Assembly (NCBI GenBank): GCA_019751125.1
Contig: JAIENU010000003.1
Span: 1-64,000, forward strand
Source: Burkholderiales bacterium
GTDB taxonomy: Bacteria > Pseudomonadota > Gammaproteobacteria > Burkholderiales > SG8-41
Direction: 5' to 3'
Length of the DNA stretch: 64,000 nt
Below the pieces are notes generated by a model. It was not told the origin of the DNA and did no database searches. It worked only from the letters and a program-made list of their open reading frames with translations. Made by a program: the position numbers and the translations under genes. The stretch's first letter is position 1. Each line of letters opens with the position of its first letter. Below are positions 8,690 to 18,838 of the stretch, one piece after another.

Positions 8690-11236
8690 ATGGATCAATT
8701 CGCCAAAGAAACCCTGCCGATCAGCCTCGAAGAGGAGATGCGGCGTTCCTACCTGGACTATGCAATGAGCGTGATCGTCGGGCGTGCGCTGCCCGATGTG
8801 CGCGACGGCCTGAAGCCGGTGCACCGCAGGATCCTGTATGCGATGCATGAGTCGAATACGGTCTGGAACCGGCCCTATGTCAAATGCGCGCGCGTGGTCG
8901 GTGACGTGCTCGGTAAATACCATCCGCACGGCGACAGCGCCACGTACGAGGCTCTGGTGCGCATGGCGCAGAACTTCTCGATGCGCTACATGCTGATCGA
9001 CGGCCAGGGCAACTTCGGCTCGGTCGATGGCGACTCGGCGGCGGCTTATCGCTACACCGAGTGCCGGATGGAGAAGATCACCTCCGACATGCTTGCCGAC
9101 ATCGACATGGAAACCGTCGATTTCGTCGACAACTATGACGGCAAGGAAAAAGAGCCGGTCACGCTGCCGACCCGGGTGCCGAACCTTCTGGTCAACGGTT
9201 CCTCCGGCATCGCGGTGGGCATGGCGACCAACATTCCGCCGCACAACCTCGGCGAAGTGGTCGATGCCTGCCAGGCCCTGCTGAAAAATCCCGACATCAG
9301 CATCGACGAGCTGATCGAAATCGTGCCGGCGCCGGACTTTCCGACTGCGGGCATCATTTACGGTGTTTCGGGTGTGCGCGACGGCTACCGCACCGGCCGC
9401 GGCCGCGTGATCATGCGTGCCCGCACCCATTTCGAGGAGTCGGAAAAGGGCGGACGCACGTCGATCGTCATCGACGAGCTGCCCTACCAGGTGAACAAGG
9501 CCAACCTGCTGATGAAAATCGGCGAGCTGGTGCGTGAGAAAAAACTCGAAGGCATTTCCGACATCCGTGACGAGTCCGACAAGTCGGGCATGCGCGCGGT
9601 GATCGAGCTGAAGCGCGGCGAAGTGCCGGAGATCGTCCTGAACAATCTGTGGAAGGACACGCAGATGCAGGACAGCTTCGGCATGAACATGGTGGCGCTG
9701 GTCGATGGCCAGCCGCGCCTGCTCAACCTGAAGCAGTTCCTCGAAGCCTTCCTGCGCCACCGCCGCGAGGTGGTGACCCGCCGCACGGTATTCGAGCTGC
9801 GCAAGGCGCGCGAACGCGGCCATTTGCTGGAAGGTCTGGCAGTGGCGCTGTCGAATGTCGACGAGGTCATTGCATTGATCAAGGCGGCGCCGACCCCGGC
9901 CGATGCCAAGCGCGAGTTGATGGCGCGCTTCTGGCGCTCGAAGCTGGTGGAGGACCTGCTGTCCCGCGCGGAAGGCAGTGCCTATCGTCCGGAGGGGCTG
10001 TCCGCGGAGTTCGGCCTGCAGAAAAAGGGTTACCGGCTGTCCGATGCCCAGGCCCAGCAGATCCTCGAGCTGCGCCTGCAGCGCCTGACCGCTTTGGAGC
10101 AGGACAAGATCGTCTCCGAGTACCGCGAGATGATGGACAAGATCACCGACCTGCTCGACATCCTCGACAAGCCGGCGCGGGTGACCAAGATCATCGGGCA
10201 GGAGCTTGCCGAAATCCGCAAGCTCTACGCCGACGAGCGCCGCAGCGAGATCGTCACCAACACCCAGGACCTGAGCACAGAAGACCTGATCCAGCCCGAG
10301 GACGTGGTGGTCACACTGTCCCACGGTGGCTACATGAAGTCGCAGCCGGTCGCCGACTACCGCGCGCAGAAGCGCGGCGGCCGCGGCAAGCAGGCGACGA
10401 CGACGAAGGACGACGATTTCGTCGAGAAGCTGTTCATCGCCAACACCCACGACTACATCCTGTGTTTCTCCAACCGCGGGCGTGTCTACTGGATCAAGGT
10501 CTACGAAGTGCCGCAGGGCAGCCGAGCTTCGCGCGGCAAGCCGATCGTCAACCTCGTGCCGCTGATGGAGCACGAGAAAATCACCGCGATCCTGCCGGTG
10601 AAGGAGTTCGACGATGAACATTTCGTGTTCATGGCGACCTCGACCGGCACCGTGAAGAAAACCGCGCTGTCTGCATTTTCGCGGCCGATGGCGAAGGGCA
10701 TCATCGCGGTCAATCTCGACGATGGCGATTACCTGATCGGCGTGGCGATCACCGACGGCAAGCAGGACATCATGCTGTTCTCCGATGCCGGCAAGGCGGT
10801 GCGCTTCAGCGAGGACGAAGTCCGCGCGATGGGCCGTGCCGCAGCAGGCGTGCGCGGCATGAAGCTGCAGGGCAAGCAGAAGGTCATTTCACTGCTGACC
10901 GCCAGCGACGAGGAAAAATCGGTGCTGACCGCCACGGAAAACGGTTACGGCAAACGCACGCCGGTGGCGGAATACACCCGCCACGGTCGCGGCACGCAGG
11001 GCATGATCGCGATCCAGGCCAGCGACCGCAACGGCATGCTGGTCGGTGCCCAGCTGGTGACCAAGGACGACGAGATCATGCTGATCACCACCGGTGGCGT
11101 GCTGATTCGCACCCGCATCAAGGAAGTGCGCGAGCAGGGTCGTTCGACCCAGGGCGTGCGCCTGATCAACCTTGACGAGGGCGAGAAGCTCGTCGGCATG
11201 GAAGTCATCGTAGAGACTGACGAAGACGAAGAATAA
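8690..11236 (+). CDS. gyrA: DNA gyrase subunit A
   Basis: GyrA forms the breakage-reunion core of gyrase, which introduces negative supercoils. The 848-residue protein aligns without offset to E. coli numbering over the active region: catalytic Tyr122 in AYRYTE, and quinolone-determining residues Ser83 and Glu87 in [17 protein letters not shown]. The GyrA box needed for DNA wrapping is seen as QKRGGRGK near residue 563, followed by six beta-pinwheel blades and an acidic tail (ETDEDEE). It is the first gene of the long plus-strand run; serC follows after a structured 96-bp spacer. Confidence 0.99.
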   Translation: MDQFAKETLPISLEEEMRRSYLDYAMSVIVGRALPDVRDGLKPVHRRILYAMHESNTVWNRPYVKCARVVGDVLGKYHPHGDSATYEALVRMAQNFSMRYMLIDGQGNFGSVDGDSAAAYRYTECRMEKITSDMLADIDMETVDFVDNYDGKEKEPVTLPTRVPNLLVNGSSGIAVGMATNIPPHNLGEVVDACQALLKNPDISIDELIEIVPAPDFPTAGIIYGVSGVRDGYRTGRGRVIMRARTHFEESEKGGRTSIVIDELPYQVNKANLLMKIGELVREKKLEGISDIRDESDKSGMRAVIELKRGEVPEIVLNNLWKDTQMQDSFGMNMVALVDGQPRLLNLKQFLEAFLRHRREVVTRRTVFELRKARERGHLLEGLAVALSNVDEVIALIKAAPTPADAKRELMARFWRSKLVEDLLSRAEGSAYRPEGLSAEFGLQKKGYRLSDAQAQQILELRLQRLTALEQDKIVSEYREMMDKITDLLDILDKPARVTKIIGQELAEIRKLYADERRSEIVTNTQDLSTEDLIQPEDVVVTLSHGGYMKSQPVADYRAQKRGGRGKQATTTKDDDFVEKLFIANTHDYILCFSNRGRVYWIKVYEVPQGSRASRGKPIVNLVPLMEHEKITAILPVKEFDDEHFVFMATSTGTVKKTALSAFSRPMAKGIIAVNLDDGDYLIGVAITDGKQDIMLFSDAGKAVRFSEDEVRAMGRAAAGVRGMKLQGKQKVISLLTASDEEKSVLTATENGYGKRTPVAEYTRHGRGTQGMIAIQASDRNGMLVGAQLVTKDDEIMLITTGGVLIRTRIKEVREQGRSTQGVRLINLDEGEKLVGMEVIVETDEDEE

Positions 11237-11246
11237 GCATGCAGGA

Positions 11247-11294
11247 TCGGGGATTGCGGCCCGGGGATTAAGTTCATCCCGTTCGCAATCCCGA
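11247..11294. other. Nested inverted repeat in the gyrA-serC spacer
   Basis: TCGGGGATTGCG at 11247-11258 pairs with CGCAATCCCGA at 11284-11294 (one bulged G), and inside it CGGGGAT pairs with ATCCCG around a TAAGTTC loop. There is no T-tract, so it is not a standard terminator. The following bases repeat CAATCC twice more. Confidence 0.6.
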
Positions 11295-11332
11295 GCCGTT
11301 CCATTCCCAATCCACACTCCTCAATCCTGAAC

Positions 11333-12415
11333 ATGGCCAGAGTATTCAATTTCAGCGCAGGACCGGCGGTGTTGCCGGAACCGGTATTGCAGCAGGCGGC
11401 GGCGGAGATGCTCGACTGGCATGGCAGCGGCATGTCGGTCATGGAAATGAGCCACCGCGGCAAGGAATTCATCGACATCCACGCCCGCGCCGAGGCCGAT
11501 CTGCGCGAGCTGATGGGAATTCCGAAGAACTACAAGGTGCTGTTCCTGCAGGGCGGTGCTTCCGCGCAGTTCGCGGTGATTCCGATGAACCTGCTGCGCG
11601 GCAAGGCTGGCGCCGACTACGTCAACACCGGGCAATGGTCGAAAAAAGCCATCGCCGACGCGAAGAAATACTGCAAGGTCAACGTTGCTGCGACTTCCGA
11701 GCCGGATGGCTACACCCGCGCGCCGAAACAAGCGGAGTGGAAGCTCGATCCGGATGCGGCCTATGTCCACATCACCACCAACGAGACCATCGGTGGCGTC
11801 GAATTCCACTGGGTGCCGGACACCGGCAACGTGCCGCTGGTCGCCGACATGTCCTCGCACATCCTGTCGCGGCCGATGGATGTGTCGTGCTACGGGCTGA
11901 TCTATGCCGGCGCGCAGAAAAACATCGGTCCGGCGGGGCTGACCATCGTCATCGTGCGCGACGACCTGCTTGGCCATGCGCTGCCGGTGACGCCGACCGT
12001 GTTCGATTACAAGGTGCAGGCGGAAAACGACTCGATGTCGAACACCCCTTCGACCTACGCCATTTACGTGGCTGGCCTGGTGTTCGAGTGGCTGAAAAAG
12101 CAGGGCGGCGTGGCGGCGATGGAAAAAACCAACCGCGCCAAGGCGGCGCTGTTGTATGACTATCTCGACCAGACCGAGTTCTATCATTCGCCGGTGGCGA
12201 AGGACGACCGTTCGCTGATGAACGTGCCGTTCACGCTGCGCAATGCCGACCTCGACAAGGCCTTCCTGCAGACCACCGAGGCCGCGGGCCTGACCCAGCT
12301 GAAGGGGCATCGCTCGGTTGGCGGCATGCGCGCCTCGATCTACAACGCAATGCCGATCGAGGGCGTGCAGGCGCTGGTCCAGTGCATGAAGGAATTCGAG
12401 CGCAAGAATGGCTGA
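11333..12415 (+). CDS. serC: Phosphoserine aminotransferase
   Basis: SerC converts 3-phosphohydroxypyruvate and glutamate to phosphoserine, and also serves the pyridoxal phosphate pathway. The 360-residue protein begins [19 protein letters not shown], typical of the family. It contains the [14 protein letters not shown] segment and the PLP-lysine motif [14 protein letters not shown] near residue 197, and ends with the [20 protein letters not shown] block. The ATG overlaps no other gene, and the stop overlaps the start of serA by 8 nt. Confidence 0.98.
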   Translation: MARVFNFSAGPAVLPEPVLQQAAAEMLDWHGSGMSVMEMSHRGKEFIDIHARAEADLRELMGIPKNYKVLFLQGGASAQFAVIPMNLLRGKAGADYVNTGQWSKKAIADAKKYCKVNVAATSEPDGYTRAPKQAEWKLDPDAAYVHITTNETIGGVEFHWVPDTGNVPLVADMSSHILSRPMDVSCYGLIYAGAQKNIGPAGLTIVIVRDDLLGHALPVTPTVFDYKVQAENDSMSNTPSTYAIYVAGLVFEWLKKQGGVAAMEKTNRAKAALLYDYLDQTEFYHSPVAKDDRSLMNVPFTLRNADLDKAFLQTTEAAGLTQLKGHRSVGGMRASIYNAMPIEGVQALVQCMKEFERKNG

Positions 12416-13613
12416 GCCGTTGAGTATGCAAACCCAGTACCGCATCCTGACGCTGAACGCGATTGCCGCGGTCGGCCTCCAGCGTTTTCCGAAAGACCGT
12501 TATGCCGTGGCCGGCGATACCGCCAGCCCCGACGCGATCCTGGTGCGTTCGCATGACATGCACAAGATGGATATTCCGGCGAGTGTCAGGGCCATCGGAC
12601 GCGCCGGCGCCGGCACCAACAACATTCCGGTGGACAAGATGAGCCAGCGCGGCGCACCGGTGTTCAACGCGCCGGGTGCCAATGCCAATGCGGTTAAGGA
12701 ACTGGTGATTGCCGCGCTGCTGATCTCGGCACGCAATCTGGTGCCCGCGGTGCGTTTTGTCGACGGTCTGAAAGGCGATGACGAGACCCTGCACAAGCTG
12801 GTCGAGGACGGCAAAAAGCAGTTTGCCGGCACCGAACTGCCGGGCCGCACGCTGGGCGTGATCGGCCTGGGCAAAATCGGTAGCCTGGTCGCCGACGCTG
12901 CGATCAAGCTCGGCATGGACGTGCTGGGCTACGACCCCGAGATCACTGTTGATGCGGCGTGGAGCCTGCCGTCGCAGGTGCGCAAGGCCCACTCGATTGA
13001 AGAGGTGATGAAGTCGGCGGATTTTGTCACGCTGCATGTGCCGCTGGTGAAGGCGACGCGGGGGCTGATCAACGCCCAGCGCCTGCAACTGCTGCACAAA
13101 GGTGCGGTGCTGCTCAATTTCTCGCGTGACGGCATCGTTGACGACGCCGCGGTGATCGATGCACTGGCCGCCAAAAAACTGAAATCGTACATCTGCGACT
13201 TTCCGGCCCAGGCGCTGGCCGGCCATCCGCAAGTGGTGGCGCTGCCGCACCTTGGCGCCTCCACCCGCGAAGCCGAGGACAACTGTGCGGTGATGGTGGC
13301 CGACCAGGTGCGCGAGTACCTGGAGCACGGCAACATCCGCAATGCCGTCAATTTTGCCGACACTGTGATGCCGCGTGAATCCGCCTACCGCGTGGCGATT
13401 GCCAATGCCAACGTGCCGAACATGGTAGGGCAGATCTCGACCGCGATGGCGCGAGCCGGACTCAACATCCACAACATGCTGAACAAGTCGCGCGGTGACA
13501 TGGCCTATACGCTGGTGGATGTCGACAGCGCAGTGCCGGATTCCCTGATCAGCGAACTCTCCGCCATCCAGGGCGTACTCGCCGTAAGATATCTGCCTGC
13601 AGCCAATCCCTGA
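12408..13613 (+). CDS. serA: Phosphoglycerate dehydrogenase (ACT-domain type)
   Basis: Oxidises 3-phosphoglycerate to 3-phosphohydroxypyruvate, the first step of serine synthesis and the reaction preceding SerC. The 401-residue protein has a substrate domain, an NAD domain with [14 protein letters not shown] at about residue 146, the catalytic His in LPHLGAS, and a C-terminal ACT domain ([22 protein letters not shown]) for possible feedback by serine. It lacks the extra ASB domain of longer forms. Translation may begin at 12408 or at the ATG at 12426; the overlap with serC suggests coupling in either case. Confidence 0.93.
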   Translation: MAEPLSMQTQYRILTLNAIAAVGLQRFPKDRYAVAGDTASPDAILVRSHDMHKMDIPASVRAIGRAGAGTNNIPVDKMSQRGAPVFNAPGANANAVKELVIAALLISARNLVPAVRFVDGLKGDDETLHKLVEDGKKQFAGTELPGRTLGVIGLGKIGSLVADAAIKLGMDVLGYDPEITVDAAWSLPSQVRKAHSIEEVMKSADFVTLHVPLVKATRGLINAQRLQLLHKGAVLLNFSRDGIVDDAAVIDALAAKKLKSYICDFPAQALAGHPQVVALPHLGASTREAEDNCAVMVADQVREYLEHGNIRNAVNFADTVMPRESAYRVAIANANVPNMVGQISTAMARAGLNIHNMLNKSRGDMAYTLVDVDSAVPDSLISELSAIQGVLAVRYLPAANP

Positions 13614-13636
13614 TCCCGTTTACCGACAGACCGACA

Positions 13637-14701
13637 ATGGCCGTCTCGCTCGCCAGCATCCGCCAGAAGATCGATGCCCTCGATACCCGTCTTGTCGAGC
13701 TGCTGTCGGCACGGGCCAGGCTGGCCCAGCAGGTCTGGCATGCCAAGGGCAATGCCTCGGCCTACAAGCCGGAGCGCGAAGCCCAGGTGCTGCGCCGGGT
13801 GCGCGAGCTGAACAAGGGGCCGCTGTCCGCCGCGGCGCTGACGCGCCTGTTTGCCGAGATCATGTCGGCCTGCCGCGCGCTCGAGGAGCAGATGGCGGTG
13901 GCCTACCTCGGTCCCGAGGGCACCTTCAGCCAGGAGGCTGTGGTCAAACATTTCGGCTCGGCCACCGGCGGCCGGCCGCTGAGCAGCATCGACGAGGTGT
14001 TTCGTGCGGTGGAGTCGGGTGAATCCGCCTACGGCGTGGTGCCGGTGGAAAATTCCACCGAAGGCGCCGTCGGCCGCACGCTGGACCTGTTGCTGAATAC
14101 TTCGGCGCGCATCTGCGGCGAGGTCAATCTGCCGGTGCAGCAGAACCTGATGAGCAATGCCGCCAGCCGAGCGGCGATCCGCACCGTGTATTCGCACACC
14201 CAAAGCCTTGCGCAGTGCCAGGGCTGGCTGTCACGCCATCTGCCGGATGCGGAGCGCGTGGCGGTGGTCAGTAATGCCGAAGCGGCGAAGATGGCAGCCA
14301 GGGACAAACGTTCTGCCGCAATCGCCAGCCGCACCGCGGCCGAGCTTTACGGGTTGAAACTGCTGGCACGCAATATTGAAGACGATCCGAAGAACACCAC
14401 GCGTTTTGTCGTGATCGGCGCGGACGATGCCTCGCCCTCAGGCAAAGACAAGACTTCACTGATCCTGTCCACGCGCAACGTGCCCGGCGCCATCCACGAC
14501 CTGCTGTCGCCGCTGGCCAAACACGGCGTGAGCATGACCCGGCTCGAATCACGTCCGGCGCGCACCGGCCGCTGGGAGTATGTGTTCTACATCGACATCG
14601 AAGGCCATCGCGCCGAAGCGCATGTGGCAAAGGCGCTGGCGGCGCTGGAAGGCAAGGCCGCGATGCTCAAGCTGCTCGGTTCCTATCCGGCGGTGCGCTG
14701 A
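13637..14701 (+). CDS. pheA: Bifunctional chorismate mutase/prephenate dehydratase (P-protein)
   Basis: Converts chorismate to prephenate and then to phenylpyruvate for phenylalanine synthesis. The 354-residue protein has an AroQ chorismate mutase domain (about 1-90, IRQKIDALDTRLVELLSARA), a prephenate dehydratase domain starting VAYLGPEGTFSQEA and containing PVENSTEGAVGRTLD, and a C-terminal ACT domain with the phenylalanine-binding motifs PGAIHDLLSPLAKHGVS and ESRP, so feedback inhibition by phenylalanine is expected. It lies 23 bp after serA. A motif copy in antisense orientation lies in the spacer before hisC. Confidence 0.97.
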   Translation: MAVSLASIRQKIDALDTRLVELLSARARLAQQVWHAKGNASAYKPEREAQVLRRVRELNKGPLSAAALTRLFAEIMSACRALEEQMAVAYLGPEGTFSQEAVVKHFGSATGGRPLSSIDEVFRAVESGESAYGVVPVENSTEGAVGRTLDLLLNTSARICGEVNLPVQQNLMSNAASRAAIRTVYSHTQSLAQCQGWLSRHLPDAERVAVVSNAEAAKMAARDKRSAAIASRTAAELYGLKLLARNIEDDPKNTTRFVVIGADDASPSGKDKTSLILSTRNVPGAIHDLLSPLAKHGVSMTRLESRPARTGRWEYVFYIDIEGHRAEAHVAKALAALEGKAAMLKLLGSYPAVR

Positions 14702-14722
14702 TTCGCCGCCATTGCTGGTTTT

Positions 14723-14748
14723 ACATAAGTCATTGTTTTTATTGATAA
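14723..14748 (-). repeat. Post-stop AT-rich motif, copy 2 (after pheA)
   Basis: The minus strand reads CAATAAAAACAATGACTTAT, a perfect match to the consensus. It starts 21 nt after the pheA stop codon, antisense to pheA, and occupies most of the 54-bp spacer before hisC. Confidence 0.8.
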
Positions 14749-14755
14749 ATTTATA

Positions 14756-15853
14756 ATGAGTGCCTGCGACCTCGCGCCCGGTTACATCCGTGCCATTGCG
14801 CCCTACCAGCCTGGCAAGCCGACTTCGGAACTGGCGCGCGAGCTGGGCCTCGAAGAAGCCTCGATCATCAAGCTCGCGTCGAACGAAAATCCTCTGGGTG
14901 TGAGTCCGAAGGCGCTGGCGGCGATGCGCGCGCTGCTCGACGGACTGGCGCGGTATCCCGACGGCAACGGTTTTGAACTGAAGCAGGCGCTGGCGCAGCG
15001 CTTCGGTGTCGCGCAGAACCAGATCGTGCTCGGCAACGGCTCCAATGACGTGCTCGAACTCGCGGCGCGTTCCTTTCTCGCGCCAGGCCTGTCCGCGGTG
15101 TATTCGCAGCATGCTTTCGCGGTGTACCCGCTGGCGGTGCAGGCGGTGGGTGCGAAGGGCATTGAAGTGCCGGCGAAAAATTACGGCCATGACCTTGCTG
15201 CGATTGCAGCGGCGGTGCGTGCCGATACCCGTATCGTGTTCATCGCCAATCCGAACAATCCGACCGGTACCTTCATCTCCGGTGCCGAGGTCGAGGCATT
15301 TGTGGCGAAGCTGCCAAGCGAGGTGCTGGTGGTGCTCGACGAAGCCTATACCGAGTATCTGCGTCCCGATTTCCGCTACGACAGCATCAGCTGGCTGAAC
15401 AGATATCCGAACCTGGTCATCACCCGGACTTTTTCCAAGGTCTTCGGCCTCGCCGGGCTGCGTGTCGGTTATGCGCTGGCGGCTGCCGGTGTCGCCGACC
15501 TGATGAACCGCGTGCGCCAGCCCTTCAATGTCAACAGCCTGTCGCTGGCAGCGGCAGCGGCGGCGCTCAATGACGAAGCCTTCATCCGCGACAGTTATGA
15601 ACTGAACTGCCGTGGCATGGACCAGATCGTTGCCGGCCTCGGCAAACTCGGCCTGAAACATATTCCCTCGTACGGCAATTTCGTCACCTTTGAAGTGCCG
15701 AAGGCGGGCGAGGTGTTCCAGAAGCTGCTGCGCCTCGGTGTCATCGTACGGCCGATTGCCGCCTATGGCATGCCCGGGCATCTGCGGGTGTCGATCGGGC
15801 TCGAGTCCGAGAATGCGCGTTTCCTCGATGCACTGAAGCAGGCACTGGGCTGA
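14756..15853 (+). CDS. hisC: Histidinol-phosphate/aromatic aminotransferase
   Basis: A class I/II PLP aminotransferase of the HisC family, 365 residues. It has [16 protein letters not shown] near the N-terminus, [11 protein letters not shown] in the middle and the PLP lysine in [17 protein letters not shown] near residue 227. HisC makes histidinol phosphate, but its position between pheA and tyrA suggests that it also, or mainly, transaminates prephenate or aromatic keto acids; this is an inference from context. No ribosome binding site is visible before the ATG: the preceding bases are ATAAATTTATA next to motif copy 2. Confidence 0.93.
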   Translation: MSACDLAPGYIRAIAPYQPGKPTSELARELGLEEASIIKLASNENPLGVSPKALAAMRALLDGLARYPDGNGFELKQALAQRFGVAQNQIVLGNGSNDVLELAARSFLAPGLSAVYSQHAFAVYPLAVQAVGAKGIEVPAKNYGHDLAAIAAAVRADTRIVFIANPNNPTGTFISGAEVEAFVAKLPSEVLVVLDEAYTEYLRPDFRYDSISWLNRYPNLVITRTFSKVFGLAGLRVGYALAAAGVADLMNRVRQPFNVNSLSLAAAAAALNDEAFIRDSYELNCRGMDQIVAGLGKLGLKHIPSYGNFVTFEVPKAGEVFQKLLRLGVIVRPIAAYGMPGHLRVSIGLESENARFLDALKQALG

Positions 15854-15858
15854 CCGTA

Positions 15859-16761
15859 ATGGCCGCGAAACCGCGTATCGGCAAGCTGGTGGTGATCGGC
15901 GTCGGCCTGATCGGCGGTTCCTTCGCGCTGGCGCTGAAAAAAGCAAAGATGGTGAAGCAGGTGGTCGGCGTCGGCCGCAGCCGCAGGAACCTCAAGGATG
16001 CGCTGCGTCTCGGTGTCATTGACCAGGCTGAAACTGATGCAGCCAAAGCCGTGGTCGGCGCAGACCTCGTGCTGATCGGTGCGCCGGTGGGGCAGATGCC
16101 TGGCATCTTCGCGCGCATCGCGCCGGCACTGTCGCCGAATACCGTGGTTACCGATGCCGGCAGCACCAAGCAGGACGTGATTGCCGCCGCGCGGCGCCAC
16201 CTCGGCACGCATTTTCCGATGTTTGTGCCGGCGCATCCGATTGCCGGTACCGAACACAGCGGTGCAGCCGCGGCTTTTCCGGAACTGTTTCGCGAGCGTA
16301 ACTTGATCCTGCTGCCGCAAAAGGAAACCAGGGCTTCCGCGCTGCGCCTGGTGAAATCCGCATGGCAGGCCTGCGGCTCCAAAATCGTCAGGCTGGATGC
16401 CGCCGAGCACGACGAAATCTTCGGCGCGGTGAGCCACCTGCCACATGTCATCGCATTTGCACTGGTGCACCAGCTCGGCAAGCGCCGTGACGCAAAACGC
16501 CTGCTCGGATTTTCCGGCGGCGGACTGCGCGACACCGTGCGCATCGCCGGCAGCTCTCCGGAGATGTGGCGCGACATCTGCACCGCCAACCGCGCGGCGC
16601 TGGTGCCGCTGGTCGATGGCACCATCGCCGAGCTTGAGGCGGCGCGTGATGCGCTGGCCGCGGGTGACGGCGAGACGCTGGAAGCAATGTTCCGCAGCGC
16701 ACGTGAAGCACGGTCGCGCTGGCTGATTAAGCCAATGAGCAAGCCATTGAGCAAAAAATGA
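15859..16761 (+). CDS. tyrA: Prephenate dehydrogenase
   Basis: Oxidatively decarboxylates prephenate to 4-hydroxyphenylpyruvate for tyrosine synthesis. The 300-residue protein starts with an NAD(P)-binding fold ([20 protein letters not shown]) and has the family segments [32 protein letters not shown] and the all-helical dimer domain with [15 protein letters not shown]. It has no fused mutase or ACT domain. It begins 5 nt after hisC and its stop overlaps the aroA start by 4 nt (ATGA). Confidence 0.97.
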   Translation: MAAKPRIGKLVVIGVGLIGGSFALALKKAKMVKQVVGVGRSRRNLKDALRLGVIDQAETDAAKAVVGADLVLIGAPVGQMPGIFARIAPALSPNTVVTDAGSTKQDVIAAARRHLGTHFPMFVPAHPIAGTEHSGAAAAFPELFRERNLILLPQKETRASALRLVKSAWQACGSKIVRLDAAEHDEIFGAVSHLPHVIAFALVHQLGKRRDAKRLLGFSGGGLRDTVRIAGSSPEMWRDICTANRAALVPLVDGTIAELEAARDALAAGDGETLEAMFRSAREARSRWLIKPMSKPLSKK

Positions 16762-18092
16762 GCGCGGGCCGGCGCGAATACCTCGATTTGCAGCCGCTGC
16801 GCGACGCGCGTGGCACGGTGCAGTTGCCCGGATCCAAAAGCATCACCAACCGCACGCTGCTGCTGGCGGCACTGGCGGATGGCGCAACCACGCTGCGAGA
16901 CGTGCTCGATTCCGACGACACCCGCTACATGCTCGAGGCGCTGGCCAAACTCGGCGTGCGCTCGGAGAAGGGCGCAGGACGCACGGTCACCGTGCACGGG
17001 GCTGGCGGCGCGTTTCCGGGCAAGCGGGCCGAGCTGTACCTCGGCAACGCCGGCACCGCGGTGCGCATGCTGACGGCCGTGCTGGCCCTGAGCGGCGGTG
17101 AATACGGCGTTGACGGCATTGCACGCATGCACGAGCGGCCGATCGGCGACCTGGTCGATGCGCTGCGCCAGCTCGGGGCAAGTATCGACTACCGCGGCAA
17201 CAAGGGTTTCCCGCCGCTGGCGATCCACGCCGGCAGTCTGCAATCCCGTGGCGAAGTTTCAATCCGTGGCAATGTCTCCAGCCAGTTCCTCAGCGGCCTG
17301 CTGATTGCGCTGCCGCTGCTCGGGCGACGCACGCGGGTGGTCATTGATGGCGAATTGATTTCCAAGCCCTATGTGGAGATCACGCTGAATGCGCTGCGCC
17401 AGTTCGGTGTTGTTGTCGAGCGTGATGGCTGGGCGGCATTTACGGTGCCTGCCGGCGCGCGTTACAGCAGTCCCGGCGAGCTGCATGTCGAGGGTGATGC
17501 CTCATCGGCTTCGTATTTTCTGGCCGCCGGCGCGATTGCCGGACTGCATGGCGGCGGCCCGGTGCGGGTCGTGGGTGTGGGGCGCGACAGCACCCAGGGT
17601 GATGTGCGTTTTGCCGACGCGCTGGCTCAGATGGGCGCTGCGGTGCAGATGGGGCCGAACTGGATCGAGGTCACTGCGGATGCCGCGGCCCGTCAGCGCG
17701 GCAAACTGCGCGCGCTGGACCTCGACTGTAATCACATACCCGATGCGGCGATGACACTGGCGGTGGCCGCTCTGTTCGCCGACAGCAGGACCCGGCTGCG
17801 CAACATTGCCAGCTGGCGGGTCAAGGAGACCGACCGCATCTCGGCAATGGCGAAGGAACTGGCCAAGCTGGGGGCTGAGGTGGAAGAGGGCACGGATTAC
17901 CTGACGGTTACGCCGCCCGTGCAGTGGCGTCCGGCAACCATCGACACCTATGACGACCACCGCATGGCGATGTGCTTTTCGCTGGCGACCTTCGGCGGGG
18001 TGGCGGTGCGCATCAATGATCCGGACTGCGTGGCCAAGACCTTCCCGGATTATTTCGAGGTGCTGGCCGGCATTGCCCGCCAGCCGGCCTGA
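16758..18092 (+). CDS. aroA: 5-enolpyruvylshikimate-3-phosphate synthase
   Basis: Joins shikimate 3-phosphate with phosphoenolpyruvate, the sixth shikimate-pathway step and the target of glyphosate. The 444-residue protein shows [19 protein letters not shown] near residue 23, [14 protein letters not shown] near residue 95, [12 protein letters not shown], and the catalytic [14 protein letters not shown] and [15 protein letters not shown] blocks. The LGNAGTA form is that of the glyphosate-sensitive class I enzymes. It overlaps tyrA by 4 nt and is followed by cmk after 3 nt. Confidence 0.98.
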   Translation: MSAGRREYLDLQPLRDARGTVQLPGSKSITNRTLLLAALADGATTLRDVLDSDDTRYMLEALAKLGVRSEKGAGRTVTVHGAGGAFPGKRAELYLGNAGTAVRMLTAVLALSGGEYGVDGIARMHERPIGDLVDALRQLGASIDYRGNKGFPPLAIHAGSLQSRGEVSIRGNVSSQFLSGLLIALPLLGRRTRVVIDGELISKPYVEITLNALRQFGVVVERDGWAAFTVPAGARYSSPGELHVEGDASSASYFLAAGAIAGLHGGGPVRVVGVGRDSTQGDVRFADALAQMGAAVQMGPNWIEVTADAAARQRGKLRALDLDCNHIPDAAMTLAVAALFADSRTRLRNIASWRVKETDRISAMAKELAKLGAEVEEGTDYLTVTPPVQWRPATIDTYDDHRMAMCFSLATFGGVAVRINDPDCVAKTFPDYFEVLAGIARQPA

Positions 18093-18095
18093 AGC

Positions 18096-18746
18096 ATGGT
18101 TCCGGTGATCGCCATTGACGGCCCTTCGGCCTCGGGCAAGGGCACGGTCGCTGCTGCCGTGGCCACCCGCCTGGGCTGGCATTACCTGGACAGCGGGGCG
18201 TTGTACCGGATCGTCGGATTGGCTGCCGGAGAGCGCGGCGCCAACCTCGATAACGACTTAGAAGTATCCCATATCACATTGAATTTAAACATTAAATTTG
18301 ATGGCGACCGGGTGTTGCTCAATGGCCGCGATGTCAGTGAGCTGATCCGTGGCGAGGTGGCGGGCGCGGCAGCTTCCCGGGTCGGTGCCTTGCCGGGTGT
18401 GCGCCAGGCGCTGCTCGAGTTGCAGCGCGGCTTCCGCAGTCCTCCCGGCCTGGTTGCGGACGGGCGCGACATGGGATCGGTGGTATTTCCCGATGCGAGG
18501 CTCAAAATCTACCTTACGGCGACTGCCGAAGAACGGGCTGAAAGGCGCTATAAGCAGTTGATCACAAAGGGAACGGGTGCTAGTATGGCCGCCCTTTTGC
18601 AGGACATCCGCGAGCGCGATTTTCGTGACACCCACCGCGCCGCTGCGCCCTTGCTGAAGTGCCCTGACGCCGTCGAAATCGACACTACCGGGATCCCGGT
18701 GGATGCCGTGGTGGACAGGGTCATGCAGTTGTTTCAAACGCGTTAA
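18096..18746 (+). CDS. cmk: Cytidylate kinase
   Basis: Phosphorylates CMP and dCMP using ATP. The 216-residue protein has the P-loop [17 protein letters not shown] at residue 6 onward, the LDSGALYR nucleotide-binding segment, [13 protein letters not shown] in the middle and [13 protein letters not shown] near the end. The codons around 18250-18300 are noticeably A/T-rich compared with neighbours. The arrangement aroA-cmk-rpsA is widely conserved. Confidence 0.98.
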   Translation: MVPVIAIDGPSASGKGTVAAAVATRLGWHYLDSGALYRIVGLAAGERGANLDNDLEVSHITLNLNIKFDGDRVLLNGRDVSELIRGEVAGAAASRVGALPGVRQALLELQRGFRSPPGLVADGRDMGSVVFPDARLKIYLTATAEERAERRYKQLITKGTGASMAALLQDIRERDFRDTHRAAAPLLKCPDAVEIDTTGIPVDAVVDRVMQLFQTR

Positions 18747-18797
18747 ACAGGCTGTACCGGTGCCGTGGAACACCAAATTCCGCGGTTTTCTCAACCC

Positions 18798-18820
18798 ACT
18801 CCCGTTTCTGCAACGGGTGT
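18798..18820 (+). promoter_or_regulatory. Hairpin in the rpsA leader
   Basis: ACTCCCGTT at 18798-18806 pairs with AACGGGTGT at 18812-18820 (one mismatch), with a five-base loop, 18 nt upstream of the rpsA ATG. The rpsA start has no Shine-Dalgarno sequence. In gamma-proteobacteria, a structured leader with a weak SD mediates autogenous control by S1; the resemblance here is by inference. Confidence 0.5.
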
Positions 18821-18838
18821 GTTAACCTGCTGATTCCA

